Below are positions 1 through 4,325 of a DNA stretch of 6,247 nucleotides, piece after piece. A program made the translations under genes and the position numbers. Numbering within the stretch: the first letter of the stretch is position 1; each line of letters opens with the position of its first letter. The stretch lies in contig JACQBO010000062.1 of NCBI GenBank assembly GCA_016194465.1, positions 1-6,247 on the forward strand, read 5' to 3'. Origin of the DNA: Candidatus Kerfeldbacteria bacterium (GTDB lineage Bacteria > Patescibacteriota > Patescibacteriia > SBBC01 > CAIJZX01). The notes beneath the pieces are model-generated. The model saw nothing but the letters and a program-made list of their open reading frames with translations. It was not told the origin of the DNA and ran no database searches.

Positions 1-1503
1 ATTTATACCAAGGCGGCTGATGTGGGTGCCGACTTGGTGGGAAAAGTTGAGGCGGGTATTCCCGAAGATGACCCGCGCAACCCGGCGGTCATTGCCGACC
101 TGGTTGGTGATAATGTCGGCGATTGTGCCGGTCGGGGCGCCGACTTGTTTGAATCGACGGCCGCCGAAAACATCGGGGCCATGATCCTGGGCGTCGCCCT
201 ATTCCCCGCTTTTGGTGTGAACGGGATTATTTTCCCGCTGGTGGTCCAAGCCCTCGGCATGATTGCCTCAATCATTGCCATTTTCACCGTCAAGGCCAAG
301 GAACACCAGGATCCGATGAGCGCCCTCAATCGTGGCTACTATCTCACGACTGTACTCGGTGCCGCTGCCTTCTTCGGGCTGACCAAGTTGATGCTTGGCG
401 ACCACTATCTCTGGTTTTTTGGGGCGGGCTTGATCGGTATGGGTATGGGCATTGTCTTTCTCTTGCTGACCCAGTACTATACCGATCACAAATACCGCCC
501 GGTCAAAGAAATCGCCCGGGCCTCGGAAGCCAGCGCCGCCACGAATATCATCGCTGGCCTCGCTGTTGGCTATGAAAACGTAGCCTTGCCAGTCATCGCG
601 ATTTCTTTAGCCCTCTGGGGGTCGTTTACCCTTGGGGCTCATTCGGGACTGGCGCATGGCGGATTATATGGCACGGCCGTGGCCACGATTGGCATGCTCA
701 TGTCCTCGATGTACATCTTGGCCATGGACACGTTTGGTCCGATTACGGACAACGCCGGCGGGATTGTAGAAATGTCGAATGGGTCTGAAGAAACTCGAGC
801 GATCACTGACCGGCTCGATAGCGTGGGCAACACGACCAAGGCGTTAACCAAAGGCTACGCCGTTGGTTCGGCCGCGTTAGCTGCATTTCTCTTATTCTCG
901 GCATACCTGACGGAAGTCCATCTCGTCCATGTCGACTTGGCGAACATCAAAGTCTTCATCGGCGGATTTATCGGCGCCATGCTGGTCTTCTTATTCTCGA
1001 GCTTGGCCATGCGCGCCGTGGGCAAAACCGCGGGCTCGATTGTCGAGGAAGTCCGTCGGCAGTTCCGGGAAAAACCAGGCATTATGCAGGGCACTGACCA
1101 GCCGGACTACGGCCAGGCCGTGGACATCACGACGAAGGGTGCCCTGCGGGCTATGATCTTGCCTGGCGTGATTGCCATTGCCGTGCCGATTCTGGTTGGG
1201 GTCATCCTCCGAGCCGAAGCGGCGGCCGGGATGCTGATGGTCGGCACCATCGCCGGGGTCATTATGGCCCTGGTGATGAACAACGCTGGCGGAGCTTGGG
1301 ATAACGCTAAAAAATTCATCGAGTCCGGCAAATTTAAAGACTCGAAAGGTGTAGTGCAAGGTAAAAAATCGATGGCCCATGCCGCCGCAGTCATCGGCGA
1401 CACAGTCGGCGATCCGTTCAAAGACACGGCCGGGCCGAGTCTGCATGTCTTGATCAAGCTGTTGTCGACGCTGACACTAGTTCTCGCCGCGCTCTTCGTC
1501 TAA
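1..1503 (+). CDS. hppA: Membrane-bound proton-pumping pyrophosphatase, C-terminal part (5' end outside window)
   Basis: Integral membrane enzyme that hydrolyses pyrophosphate and pumps H+ across the membrane. The frame is open from base 1, so the start is missing; 500 codons are present and the family usually has about 660-800. Residues counted from base 1: DVGADLVGKVE (7-17), GDNVGDCAGRGADLFES (from 36), DNAGGIVEM (from 250), NNAGGAWDNAKK (from 427) and GDTVGDPFKDTAGPSL (from 466) are the Asp/Lys-rich pyrophosphate and Mg-binding motifs of this family, separated by many hydrophobic helices. GNTTKALTKG has Lys280 and Thr283 at the two positions that separate K+-independent H+-pumps from K+-dependent enzymes (Ala in the latter), so a K+-independent H+-pump is predicted. 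The stop is TAA at 1501-1503. No terminator follows directly; the first strong one is at 1633-1662. The last 19 codons are repeated four times downstream. Identification is very secure. Confidence 0.98.
   Translation: MYTKAADVGADLVGKVEAGIPEDDPRNPAVIADLVGDNVGDCAGRGADLFESTAAENIGAMILGVALFPAFGVNGIIFPLVVQALGMIASIIAIFTVKAKEHQDPMSALNRGYYLTTVLGAAAFFGLTKLMLGDHYLWFFGAGLIGMGMGIVFLLLTQYYTDHKYRPVKEIARASEASAATNIIAGLAVGYENVALPVIAISLALWGSFTLGAHSGLAHGGLYGTAVATIGMLMSSMYILAMDTFGPITDNAGGIVEMSNGSEETRAITDRLDSVGNTTKALTKGYAVGSAALAAFLLFSAYLTEVHLVHVDLANIKVFIGGFIGAMLVFLFSSLAMRAVGKTAGSIVEEVRRQFREKPGIMQGTDQPDYGQAVDITTKGALRAMILPGVIAIAVPILVGVILRAEAAAGMLMVGTIAGVIMALVMNNAGGAWDNAKKFIESGKFKDSKGVVQGKKSMAHAAAVIGDTVGDPFKDTAGPSLHVLIKLLSTLTLVLAALFV
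1444..1503 (+). repeat. hppA 3'-end repeat, copy 0 (functional end of hppA)
   Basis: These last 19 codons plus stop of hppA encode HVLIKLLSTLTLVLAALFV and form the final transmembrane helix. This is the copy joined to the coding body, and the reference for the four downstream copies. It shares 53 of 60 bases with copy 2 and all seven differences are synonymous. Confidence 0.9.
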
Positions 1504-1542
1504 CCTCGCCCCGCCCGACATCCGAGCCAGCAGGCGAGTGGT

Positions 1543-1611
1543 GCCGGGTCGCTGCATGTGTTGATAAAACTGCTTTCGAGGTTGACCTTTGTGCTAGCGG
1601 CGTTGTGTACT
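1543..1611 (+). repeat. hppA 3'-end repeat, copy 1 (degenerate, stop lost)
   Basis: Read in frame from 1543 this encodes AGSLHVLIKLLSRLTFVLAAL and then CTY, where the other copies have F, V and stop. It starts only about 40 bases after the hppA stop. It is the only copy whose similarity reaches upstream into the AGPSL motif (one codon missing: AGSL). The expected stop codon is TAC. No start codon or coding body precedes it, so it is not a gene. The terminator at 1633-1662 follows. Confidence 0.85.
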
Positions 1612-1632
1612 TACAATATTCTTTTGATAATC

Positions 1633-1662
1633 AAAAACACTGCCCCGCGGACAGTGTTTTTT
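1633..1662. terminator. Bidirectional terminator between hppA and the minus-strand unit
   Basis: A perfect 10-bp stem AAAAACACTG (1633-1642) / CAGTGTTTTT (1652-1661) has a 9-base loop and T-runs on both strands. It would end hppA transcription on the plus strand and transcription of the exported-protein gene (stop at 1675) on the minus strand. Confidence 0.85.
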
Positions 1663-1674
1663 GTTGCCGGCCAC

Positions 1675-2070
1675 TTACGGCTGAATCGGACAGAGGAAGT
1701 CCAATGCGGCGTTGCGCGTGACGGTTACATCACCGGCCCCGGCAGCGGCCCAGATGGCCGCTTCGGACCTCAACGGATACTGGGCGACATGCCAACTGAC
1801 GACATAGACTTTCCAGTGGCCGCCATGATAGCCCGTTGACCCCGGCGCCACTGCAGCTACACCACCAGTGCCCGGCACCATGTAGAACGGATCCGTGCCA
1901 TCTTTGGGCATGGCCGAGGGCGGTAGGATCGTCCTAACCACCTGACCGTTGTACCAAATGGTGGTAAAAATCGGCGTGGCCGCTTTGACTGGCAGGGCTA
2001 AGGCGCTGACTACCGCTAGGCTCAGCACGGCTAAGCCTAGGCGTTGGCGTACACGTGAGAGAGAACCCAT
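1675..2070 (-). CDS. Small exported protein of unknown function (131 aa)
   Basis: The first ~30 residues form a signal peptide: Arg-rich start (MGSLSRVRQRLG), hydrophobic stretch LAVLSLAVVSALALPV, and a likely cleavage after VKA or KAA. The mature part is about 100 residues, with YNGQVVRTILPPSAMP, a Gly-rich middle (VPGTGGVAAVAPGSTGYHGGHWKVYVV) and the C-terminus DFLCPIQP with its only mature cysteine. I recall similar small exported proteins ending in F-x-C-P, but cannot name the family securely. The start is fixed by a near-ideal ribosome binding site (AAGGAGGTGA, 2077-2086 on the minus strand) and a strong promoter at 2113-2140. Two operator-like dyads flank that promoter, so the gene is probably repressed by the HTH protein encoded upstream (2527-2724). 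It is the last gene of cassette unit 1 and ends in the terminator at 1633-1662. Confidence 0.85.
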   Translation of the reverse strand: MGSLSRVRQRLGLAVLSLAVVSALALPVKAATPIFTTIWYNGQVVRTILPPSAMPKDGTDPFYMVPGTGGVAAVAPGSTGYHGGHWKVYVVSWHVAQYPLRSEAAIWAAAGAGDVTVTRNAALDFLCPIQP

Positions 2071-2090
2071 GTATGTTCACCTCCTTCCAA

Positions 2091-2108
2091 TGTAAAGTTG
2101 ACTGTACA
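2091..2108. promoter_or_regulatory. Operator-like dyad B, at the transcription start of the exported-protein gene
   Basis: TGTAAAGTTGACTGTACA is an imperfect 18-bp dyad with 15 of 18 matches to dyad A (2135-2152) read on the minus strand. It lies just downstream of the -10 box, over the expected start of transcription. Its centre is 44 bp from that of dyad A, about four helical turns, so two bound dimers would face the same side. Confidence 0.65.
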
Positions 2109-2112
2109 TGGT

Positions 2113-2140
2113 ATTGTACCGCCTGCAATACGGATGTCAA
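2113..2140 (-). promoter_or_regulatory. Promoter of the exported-protein gene
   Basis: On the minus strand, TTGACA (2135-2140) and TACAAT (2113-2118) are separated by 16 bases. Start of transcription is expected near 2106, giving a leader of about 35 bases that contains the AAGGAGGTGA site. This promoter lies in the 96-base gap behind the DUF2178-like gene, so the exported protein can be made independently of the HTH operon. Confidence 0.8.
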
Positions 2141-2152
2141 GTTAACTTTACA
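2135..2152. promoter_or_regulatory. Operator-like dyad A, overlapping the -35 box of the exported-protein gene
   Basis: TGTCAAGTTAACTTTACA is an 18-bp palindrome with one mismatched pair, centred on GTTAAC. Its left arm TGTCAA is the -35 box TTGACA read on the other strand, so a bound dimer would block RNA polymerase. The dyad in front of the HTH gene (2757-2774) has the same geometry. Confidence 0.75.
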
Positions 2153-2166
2153 ATAGTACCAGCCTC

Positions 2167-2514
2167 CTACAACTTCATTCGACCATAGATCAGGCCGACA
2201 ACCTTCGCCAGTAGCATCGTGGCTAAGGCCACGACCAGCCACGAGTCTAGGCGATGCTGAAGGCTTTGGACGATGATAGCAGTAACAAGTGCACCTGATC
2301 CGGCCAGAAACGCCAATCGACCAGCCAGAGCCCGGTGGTATTCTTCCCGCTCATCCCGCGGCCGTTCGCGCCAGGCCAGACCGAATAAGGCAATGAAGGC
2401 GGCGGCCAAAGCGCCCAGCGAACCCATCAACACCGGTTCGGGCATGGGCCCAAGCGGAATCGTCAAGCCGCCGAGAATCAGCAGAATAATGACTGACGCG
2501 ATTAACTCACTCAT
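2167..2514 (-). CDS. Four-helix membrane protein, DUF2178-like (115 aa)
   Basis: Hydropathy suggests four membrane segments at about residues 5-22, 28-48, 67-85 and 90-108. A charged loop, WRERPRDEREEYHR, lies between helices 2 and 3; this W-x-E plus DERE signature and the 2+2 layout are typical of DUF2178-like proteins. Such genes are commonly found directly behind a very small XRE-type regulator, and here the HTH gene ends 12 bases upstream. The ATG at 2514 has no clear Shine-Dalgarno site, so translation is probably coupled to the HTH gene. By analogy with HTH/membrane-protein pairs it may sense an envelope signal and control the regulator; that is inference. The stop is TAG. No terminator is seen before the next promoter, so readthrough into the exported-protein gene is possible. 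Confidence 0.85.
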   Translation of the reverse strand: MSELIASVIILLILGGLTIPLGPMPEPVLMGSLGALAAAFIALFGLAWRERPRDEREEYHRALAGRLAFLAGSGALVTAIIVQSLQHRLDSWLVVALATMLLAKVVGLIYGRMKL

Positions 2515-2526
2515 GATAGAGCAGCG

Positions 2527-2724
2527 TTAAAAATAGAAGACCTCGTCAACATGTTTTTTAAAAAAATGGGCGATCCGCAAAGCCAGGGCCACTGACGGCG
2601 TGTAGTTTCCGCCTTCGATGGCAATGATGGTTTGGCGGGTGACGCCAACGTGGTGGGCCAAATCTTCTTGGCGAATGCTCTTGGCCTGGCGCAGCTCGTA
2701 CACTCGGTTACGGACGCGATGCAT
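2527..2724 (-). CDS. Small XRE-family HTH transcriptional regulator (65 aa)
   Basis: This is a one-domain DNA-binding protein of the Cro/CI (XRE) HTH_3 type. It starts MHRVRNRVYELRQAKSIRQ. The helix-turn-helix covers about residues 19-40 (QEDLAHHVGVTRQTIIAIE, with the recognition helix around TRQTIIAIE). NYTPSVALALRIAHFF then packs the domain and the protein ends DEVFYF, as in the ~67-residue YozG-like regulators. The start at 2724 fits that family, and a promoter lies at 2734-2762; a longer reading from 2799 would begin inside the hppA-tail repeat. The -10 box ends only 9 bases before the ATG and there is no Shine-Dalgarno site, so the message is probably leaderless. A dyad over its own -35 box suggests autorepression. 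First gene of an operon with the DUF2178-like gene. Confidence 0.92.
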   Translation of the reverse strand: MHRVRNRVYELRQAKSIRQEDLAHHVGVTRQTIIAIEGGNYTPSVALALRIAHFFKKHVDEVFYF

Positions 2725-2733
2725 GATACGGGA

Positions 2734-2762
2734 GTTGTACAAAAGTTTCAGCCTTGTGTCAA
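2734..2762 (-). promoter_or_regulatory. Promoter of the HTH-membrane protein operon (leaderless type)
   Basis: On the minus strand, TTGACA (2757-2762) and TACAAC (2734-2739) are separated by 17 bases. Transcription should start near 2727-2724, at or within about 3 bases of the ATG. Confidence 0.7.
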
Positions 2763-2774
2763 CCCCACTTAACA
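2757..2774. promoter_or_regulatory. Operator-like dyad C, overlapping the -35 box of the HTH gene
   Basis: TGTCAACCCCACTTAACA matches dyad A (2135-2152) at 13 of 18 positions, with most differences in the central spacer. Both dyads place TGTCAA exactly on the -35 box. It has outer-arm symmetry (TGT-AA ... TT-ACA). The weaker match could mean weaker binding, as expected for an autoregulated repressor. Confidence 0.55.
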
Positions 2775-2785
2775 TCAGCAATACG

Positions 2786-2845
2786 CATGTGCTGATCAAA
2801 CTGTTGTCGACGCTAACACTAGTTCTCGCCGCGCTGTTTGTGTAA
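2786..2845 (+). repeat. hppA 3'-end repeat, copy 2 (identical peptide)
   Basis: This encodes exactly HVLIKLLSTLTLVLAALFV and a TAA stop, identical to the end of hppA 1.3 kb away. Its DNA differs at seven of 60 bases, all synonymous. Upstream of 2783 the similarity stops and the promoter of the HTH operon begins. There is no start codon or coding body for it. Confidence 0.93.
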
Positions 2846-2852
2846 GAAGCAC

Positions 2853-2888
2853 AAAAAAAGACCGCTCGCTACTTGCGGGCGGTTTTTT
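2853..2888. terminator. Bidirectional terminator overlapping the end of the 65-aa gene
   Basis: A 9-bp stem (ACCGCTCGC 2861-2869 / GCGGGCGGT 2875-2883, one G-U) has an A-run on its left and a T-run on its right, giving U-tracts on both strands. The TAG stop of the minus-strand gene (2869-2871) lies at the stem-loop junction. It begins 8 bases after the stop of hppA-tail copy 2. Confidence 0.8.
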
Positions 2889-3066
2889 CTTCGCGAAGAA
2901 GGAACACCTCGGCCAACGCAGCACATGAGGGACATTTCATCATTTCGATGAACGCTTGTTGATCCTGAATGGTGTCACGGCGGCGAGAGACAACCTGTTC
3001 GATCCGATCTTGCTGGCAGCTATGCTTCCGTCCGAACGGGAGCGTGGCATGAGGAAGAAGCAACAT
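2869..3066 (-). CDS. Small protein of unknown function (65 aa)
   Basis: Not recognised. It starts MLLLPHATLPFGRKH, is Gln/Arg-rich in the middle (CQQDRIEQVVSRRR), carries one CPSC motif in its C-terminal third and ends REEKTARK. CPSC could be half of a zinc site, with the earlier Cys and His residues as possible partners, but no full zinc ribbon is visible. There is no signal peptide or membrane segment. The start at 3066 is supported by AAGGGGG six bases upstream and a promoter at 3104-3132; the longer frame from 3132 would begin inside the -35 box. It is the only gene of the unit between hppA-tail copies 2 and 3. Confidence 0.65.
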   Translation of the reverse strand: MLLLPHATLPFGRKHSCQQDRIEQVVSRRRDTIQDQQAFIEMMKCPSCAALAEVFLLREEKTARK

Positions 3067-3103
3067 CGTGAACCCCCTTGGTTGAAGGTGCTCCCTCGCA
3101 GAG

Positions 3104-3132
3104 ATGCTAGCGCAGGTTCGTAGAAAATTCAA
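3104..3132 (-). promoter_or_regulatory. Probable promoter of the 65-aa gene
   Basis: On the minus strand, TTGAAT (3127-3132) and TAGCAT (3104-3109) are separated by 17 bases. Each box has four of six consensus matches. It lies immediately left of hppA-tail copy 3. Confidence 0.5.
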
Positions 3133-3150
3133 GGATACAGGAGGAACTGT

Positions 3151-3207
3151 TATGGCTTGATCAAGTTGCTGTCCATACTGACTTTCGTTCTGGCGCCCCT
3201 GTATTAA
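3151..3207 (+). repeat. hppA 3'-end repeat, copy 3 (diverged)
   Basis: This encodes YGLIKLLSILTFVLAPLY and a TAA stop, one residue shorter than the end of hppA. It keeps LIKLLS, LT, VLA and PL. The APL ending is common among other membrane pyrophosphatases, so this tail may come from a different hppA lineage rather than from decay. No coding body precedes it. Confidence 0.85.
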
Positions 3208-3216
3208 TTCTGGGAT

Positions 3217-3570
3217 TTATTCGGATGCTTTTTTCCGTTCGAAATCCCGTCCCATTTCGAACGCCTTCGTAAGAAGCAAATCGATGGTATCGCCGAATGT
3301 CCCTTCGCCAGGAACACCAGGTCGACAGAGCTCGGCAATTCCATCAAGAAAAGCATTGATGAAATAGTCTGAGTCAAGCCCACCAGATTCTATCGGCGGG
3401 ATTGAAGGGACCGGAATGGTAAAGATAATTTCCTTAAAACCCGAGCCCGGAGCCGTGTAAATCTCCACCGTCTCTTCAATTTCCTTGGACAAGTTTCTTG
3501 GGTCGCCGACTTTCGTGATAGTCACGGTAATCTGATCGGCATCGTCCCGTAAGCCAAGGAGCAGTAGCAT
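3217..3570 (-). CDS. Protein of unknown function (117 aa)
   Basis: Not recognised. It is soluble and acidic. The N-terminal half looks like beta strands (QITVTITKVGD, EETVEIYTAPGSGFKEIIFTIPVP), followed by a Pro-rich turn (SIPPIESGG). The second half is helical (DSDYFINAFLDGIAELC, then GDTIDLLLTKAFEMGRDFERKK). MLLLLGL at the start is too short for a signal peptide. A GGGGGG ribosome binding site lies close to the ATG at 3570, and a promoter at 3617-3645. It is the only gene of the unit between hppA-tail copies 3 and 4; its stop at 3217 is 9 bases from copy 3 and I see no convincing terminator after it. Confidence 0.8.
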   Translation of the reverse strand: MLLLLGLRDDADQITVTITKVGDPRNLSKEIEETVEIYTAPGSGFKEIIFTIPVPSIPPIESGGLDSDYFINAFLDGIAELCRPGVPGEGTFGDTIDLLLTKAFEMGRDFERKKASE

Positions 3571-3616
3571 AGACCCCCCAGAGGTAAAAAGAGCTCAAAA
3601 AAAGTTTCATGCCCCC

Positions 3617-3645
3617 AACTTATCACTGAAGAGTTCATAAGTCAA
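3617..3645 (-). promoter_or_regulatory. Probable promoter of the 117-aa gene
   Basis: On the minus strand, TTGACT (3640-3645) and TAAGTT (3617-3622) are separated by 17 bases. TGA precedes the -10, an extended -10 element that would compensate for the weak box. It lies 23 bases left of hppA-tail copy 4. Confidence 0.5.
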
Positions 3646-3668
3646 TTGTAACTTCCGATACATCAGGG

Positions 3669-3728
3669 CACACATTGATTAAATTGCTAGCGAGGCTGAC
3701 CCTAGTTTTGGCGGCGTTGTTTGTTTAG
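3669..3728 (+). repeat. hppA 3'-end repeat, copy 4
   Basis: This encodes HTLIKLLARLTLVLAALFV and a TAG stop, in which 16 of 19 residues equal the hppA end. The DNA uses different codons nearly throughout and a different stop. It shares the AGG arginine codon with copy 1. It is the most distal copy; I found no further copy between 3729 and 6247. Confidence 0.92.
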
Positions 3729-3735
3729 ACCACCC

Positions 3736-3769
3736 GTCCAGCCCCACTCCCGAAGGAGTGGGGCTGGAC
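3736..3769. repeat. Perfect 15-bp hairpin after hppA-tail copy 4
   Basis: GTCCAGCCCCACTCC (3736-3750) pairs without mismatch with 3755-3769 around a CGAA loop. No T-run follows on either strand, so it is not a classical terminator. It begins 8 bases after the TAG of copy 4. Confidence 0.85.
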
Positions 3770-3770
3770 A

Positions 3771-3792
3771 CCCCTCCTCGTCAGAGGAGGGG
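3771..3792. repeat. Second hairpin (9-bp stem) after hppA-tail copy 4
   Basis: CCCCTCCTC (3771-3779) pairs with GAGGAGGGG (3784-3792) around GTCA. It starts one base after the first hairpin, and there is no U-tract on the minus strand. Confidence 0.8.
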
Positions 3793-3794
3793 AT

Positions 3795-3828
3795 AAAAAA
3801 GAGCGGCGATCGCCTCGCGATCGCCGCT
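3795..3828 (-). terminator. Terminator of the 99-aa gene
   Basis: A perfect 12-bp stem AGCGGCGATCGC (3802-3813) / GCGATCGCCGCT (3817-3828) has a 3-base loop. On the minus strand it is followed by C and six U (3795-3800). It lies six bases beyond the stop of the minus-strand gene and contains GCGATCGC twice. Confidence 0.88.
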
Positions 3829-3833
3829 TAAAC

Positions 3834-4133
3834 TTATTTACTGACGAGACGAAAATGTCCCTTCCGACGCAGCGTGTTGAAGTAACCACGGACGTGCTGG
3901 TGCTGCTTCCACATGACACGAGCCGTAGAATAACCAGTGCTCCAGCCCTGGAAGTTCCAGCTCTCCGCACTGCCGTCTTCTCGCTCGACCGAACTGAGAA
4001 AAACGTGCATGGTCACGCCAACTTCGAGCTGGAATTGAACCTCGTGCTCATGGCCCGTCTTGCTGTCAAAAAGAGACAGCATCAGATCCCACTTCGACGG
4101 CCCATTGATGATAGCGCTTTCGGTCCATGCCAT
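3834..4133 (-). CDS. Protein of unknown function (99 aa)
   Basis: Not recognised. It is soluble and rich in aromatic residues and histidine, with predicted strands: MAWTESAIINGPSKWDLMLSLFD, then HEVQFQLEVGVTMHVFLSSVER, ESWNFQGW, and a basic C-terminal part GYFNTLRRKGHFRLVSK. The alternating hydrophobic pattern suggests a small beta-barrel or beta-sandwich; that is inference. The start at 4133 is fixed by AGGAGGTG a few bases upstream. A strong promoter at 4229-4257 and a terminator at 3795-3828 make it an autonomous single-gene unit of the array, next to hppA-tail copy 4. Confidence 0.82.
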   Translation of the reverse strand: MAWTESAIINGPSKWDLMLSLFDSKTGHEHEVQFQLEVGVTMHVFLSSVEREDGSAESWNFQGWSTGYSTARVMWKQHQHVRGYFNTLRRKGHFRLVSK

Positions 4134-4228
4134 CCGGCACCTCCTAGAAAGGACAAATCGCGTTTTGTACGGTGCGCGTCACCCTGCTCCGCCGAAACGA
4201 AGGGCTCGACCATCCGATCGAACGCGGA

Positions 4229-4257
4229 AATGTAGCACGGATTGAAAATTTTGTCAA
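4229..4257 (-). promoter_or_regulatory. Promoter of the 99-aa gene
   Basis: On the minus strand, TTGACA (4252-4257) and TACATT (4229-4234) are separated by 17 bases, a strong sigma70-type match. The leader would be about 90 bases; I see no riboswitch-like fold in it. No hppA-tail copy lies to its right, unlike the promoters of the other units. Confidence 0.75.
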
Positions 4258-4280
4258 TTCAGGTGACCACCGAATCCGGC

Positions 4281-4316
4281 AAAAAGAAAAGCAGCGACTG
4301 CAGAGCAGTCGCTGCT
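4281..4316 (-). terminator. Terminator of the 103-aa gene
   Basis: A perfect 12-bp stem AGCAGCGACTGC (4290-4301) / GCAGTCGCTGCT (4305-4316) is followed on the minus strand by a T-rich tract (4281-4289). It lies ten bases after the stop of the gene at 4326. Confidence 0.88.
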
Positions 4317-4325
4317 TTGATTTAT

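Noticed and set aside
991..1446. Minus-strand frame of 151 codons inside hppA
   Set aside because: Shadow of the conserved hppA coding strand, with no start signal and no recognisable motif.
1558..1839. Plus-strand frame of 93 codons that includes tail copy 1
   Set aside because: It has no ribosome binding site, runs through the terminator at 1633-1662 and then reads the antisense of the exported-protein gene. Only the hppA-tail part is meaningful.
2618..2845. Plus-strand frame of 75 codons ending in tail copy 2
   Set aside because: Its first two thirds are the antisense of the HTH gene and its promoter. The match to hppA is confined to the last 19-20 codons.
3237..3262. Perfect 9-bp inverted repeat GTTCGAAAT/ATTTCGAAC as a terminator of the 117-aa gene
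   Set aside because: It lies inside the coding sequence and encodes the similar peptides FEMGRDFER. The bases after it on the minus strand are A-rich rather than T-rich.
1444..3728. CRISPR array or integron attC array as explanation of the repeated 60-bp element
   Set aside because: Spacers are gene-sized and unequal, repeats are diverged at silent codon positions and keep a protein reading frame and stop. That fits a gene-end attachment site, not CRISPR repeats or attC sites.
3801..3829. Two GCGATCGC octamers as cyanobacterial HIP1-type repeats
   Set aside because: Both belong to the two arms of one terminator stem, so the second is forced by base pairing. I noticed no general enrichment in the window.
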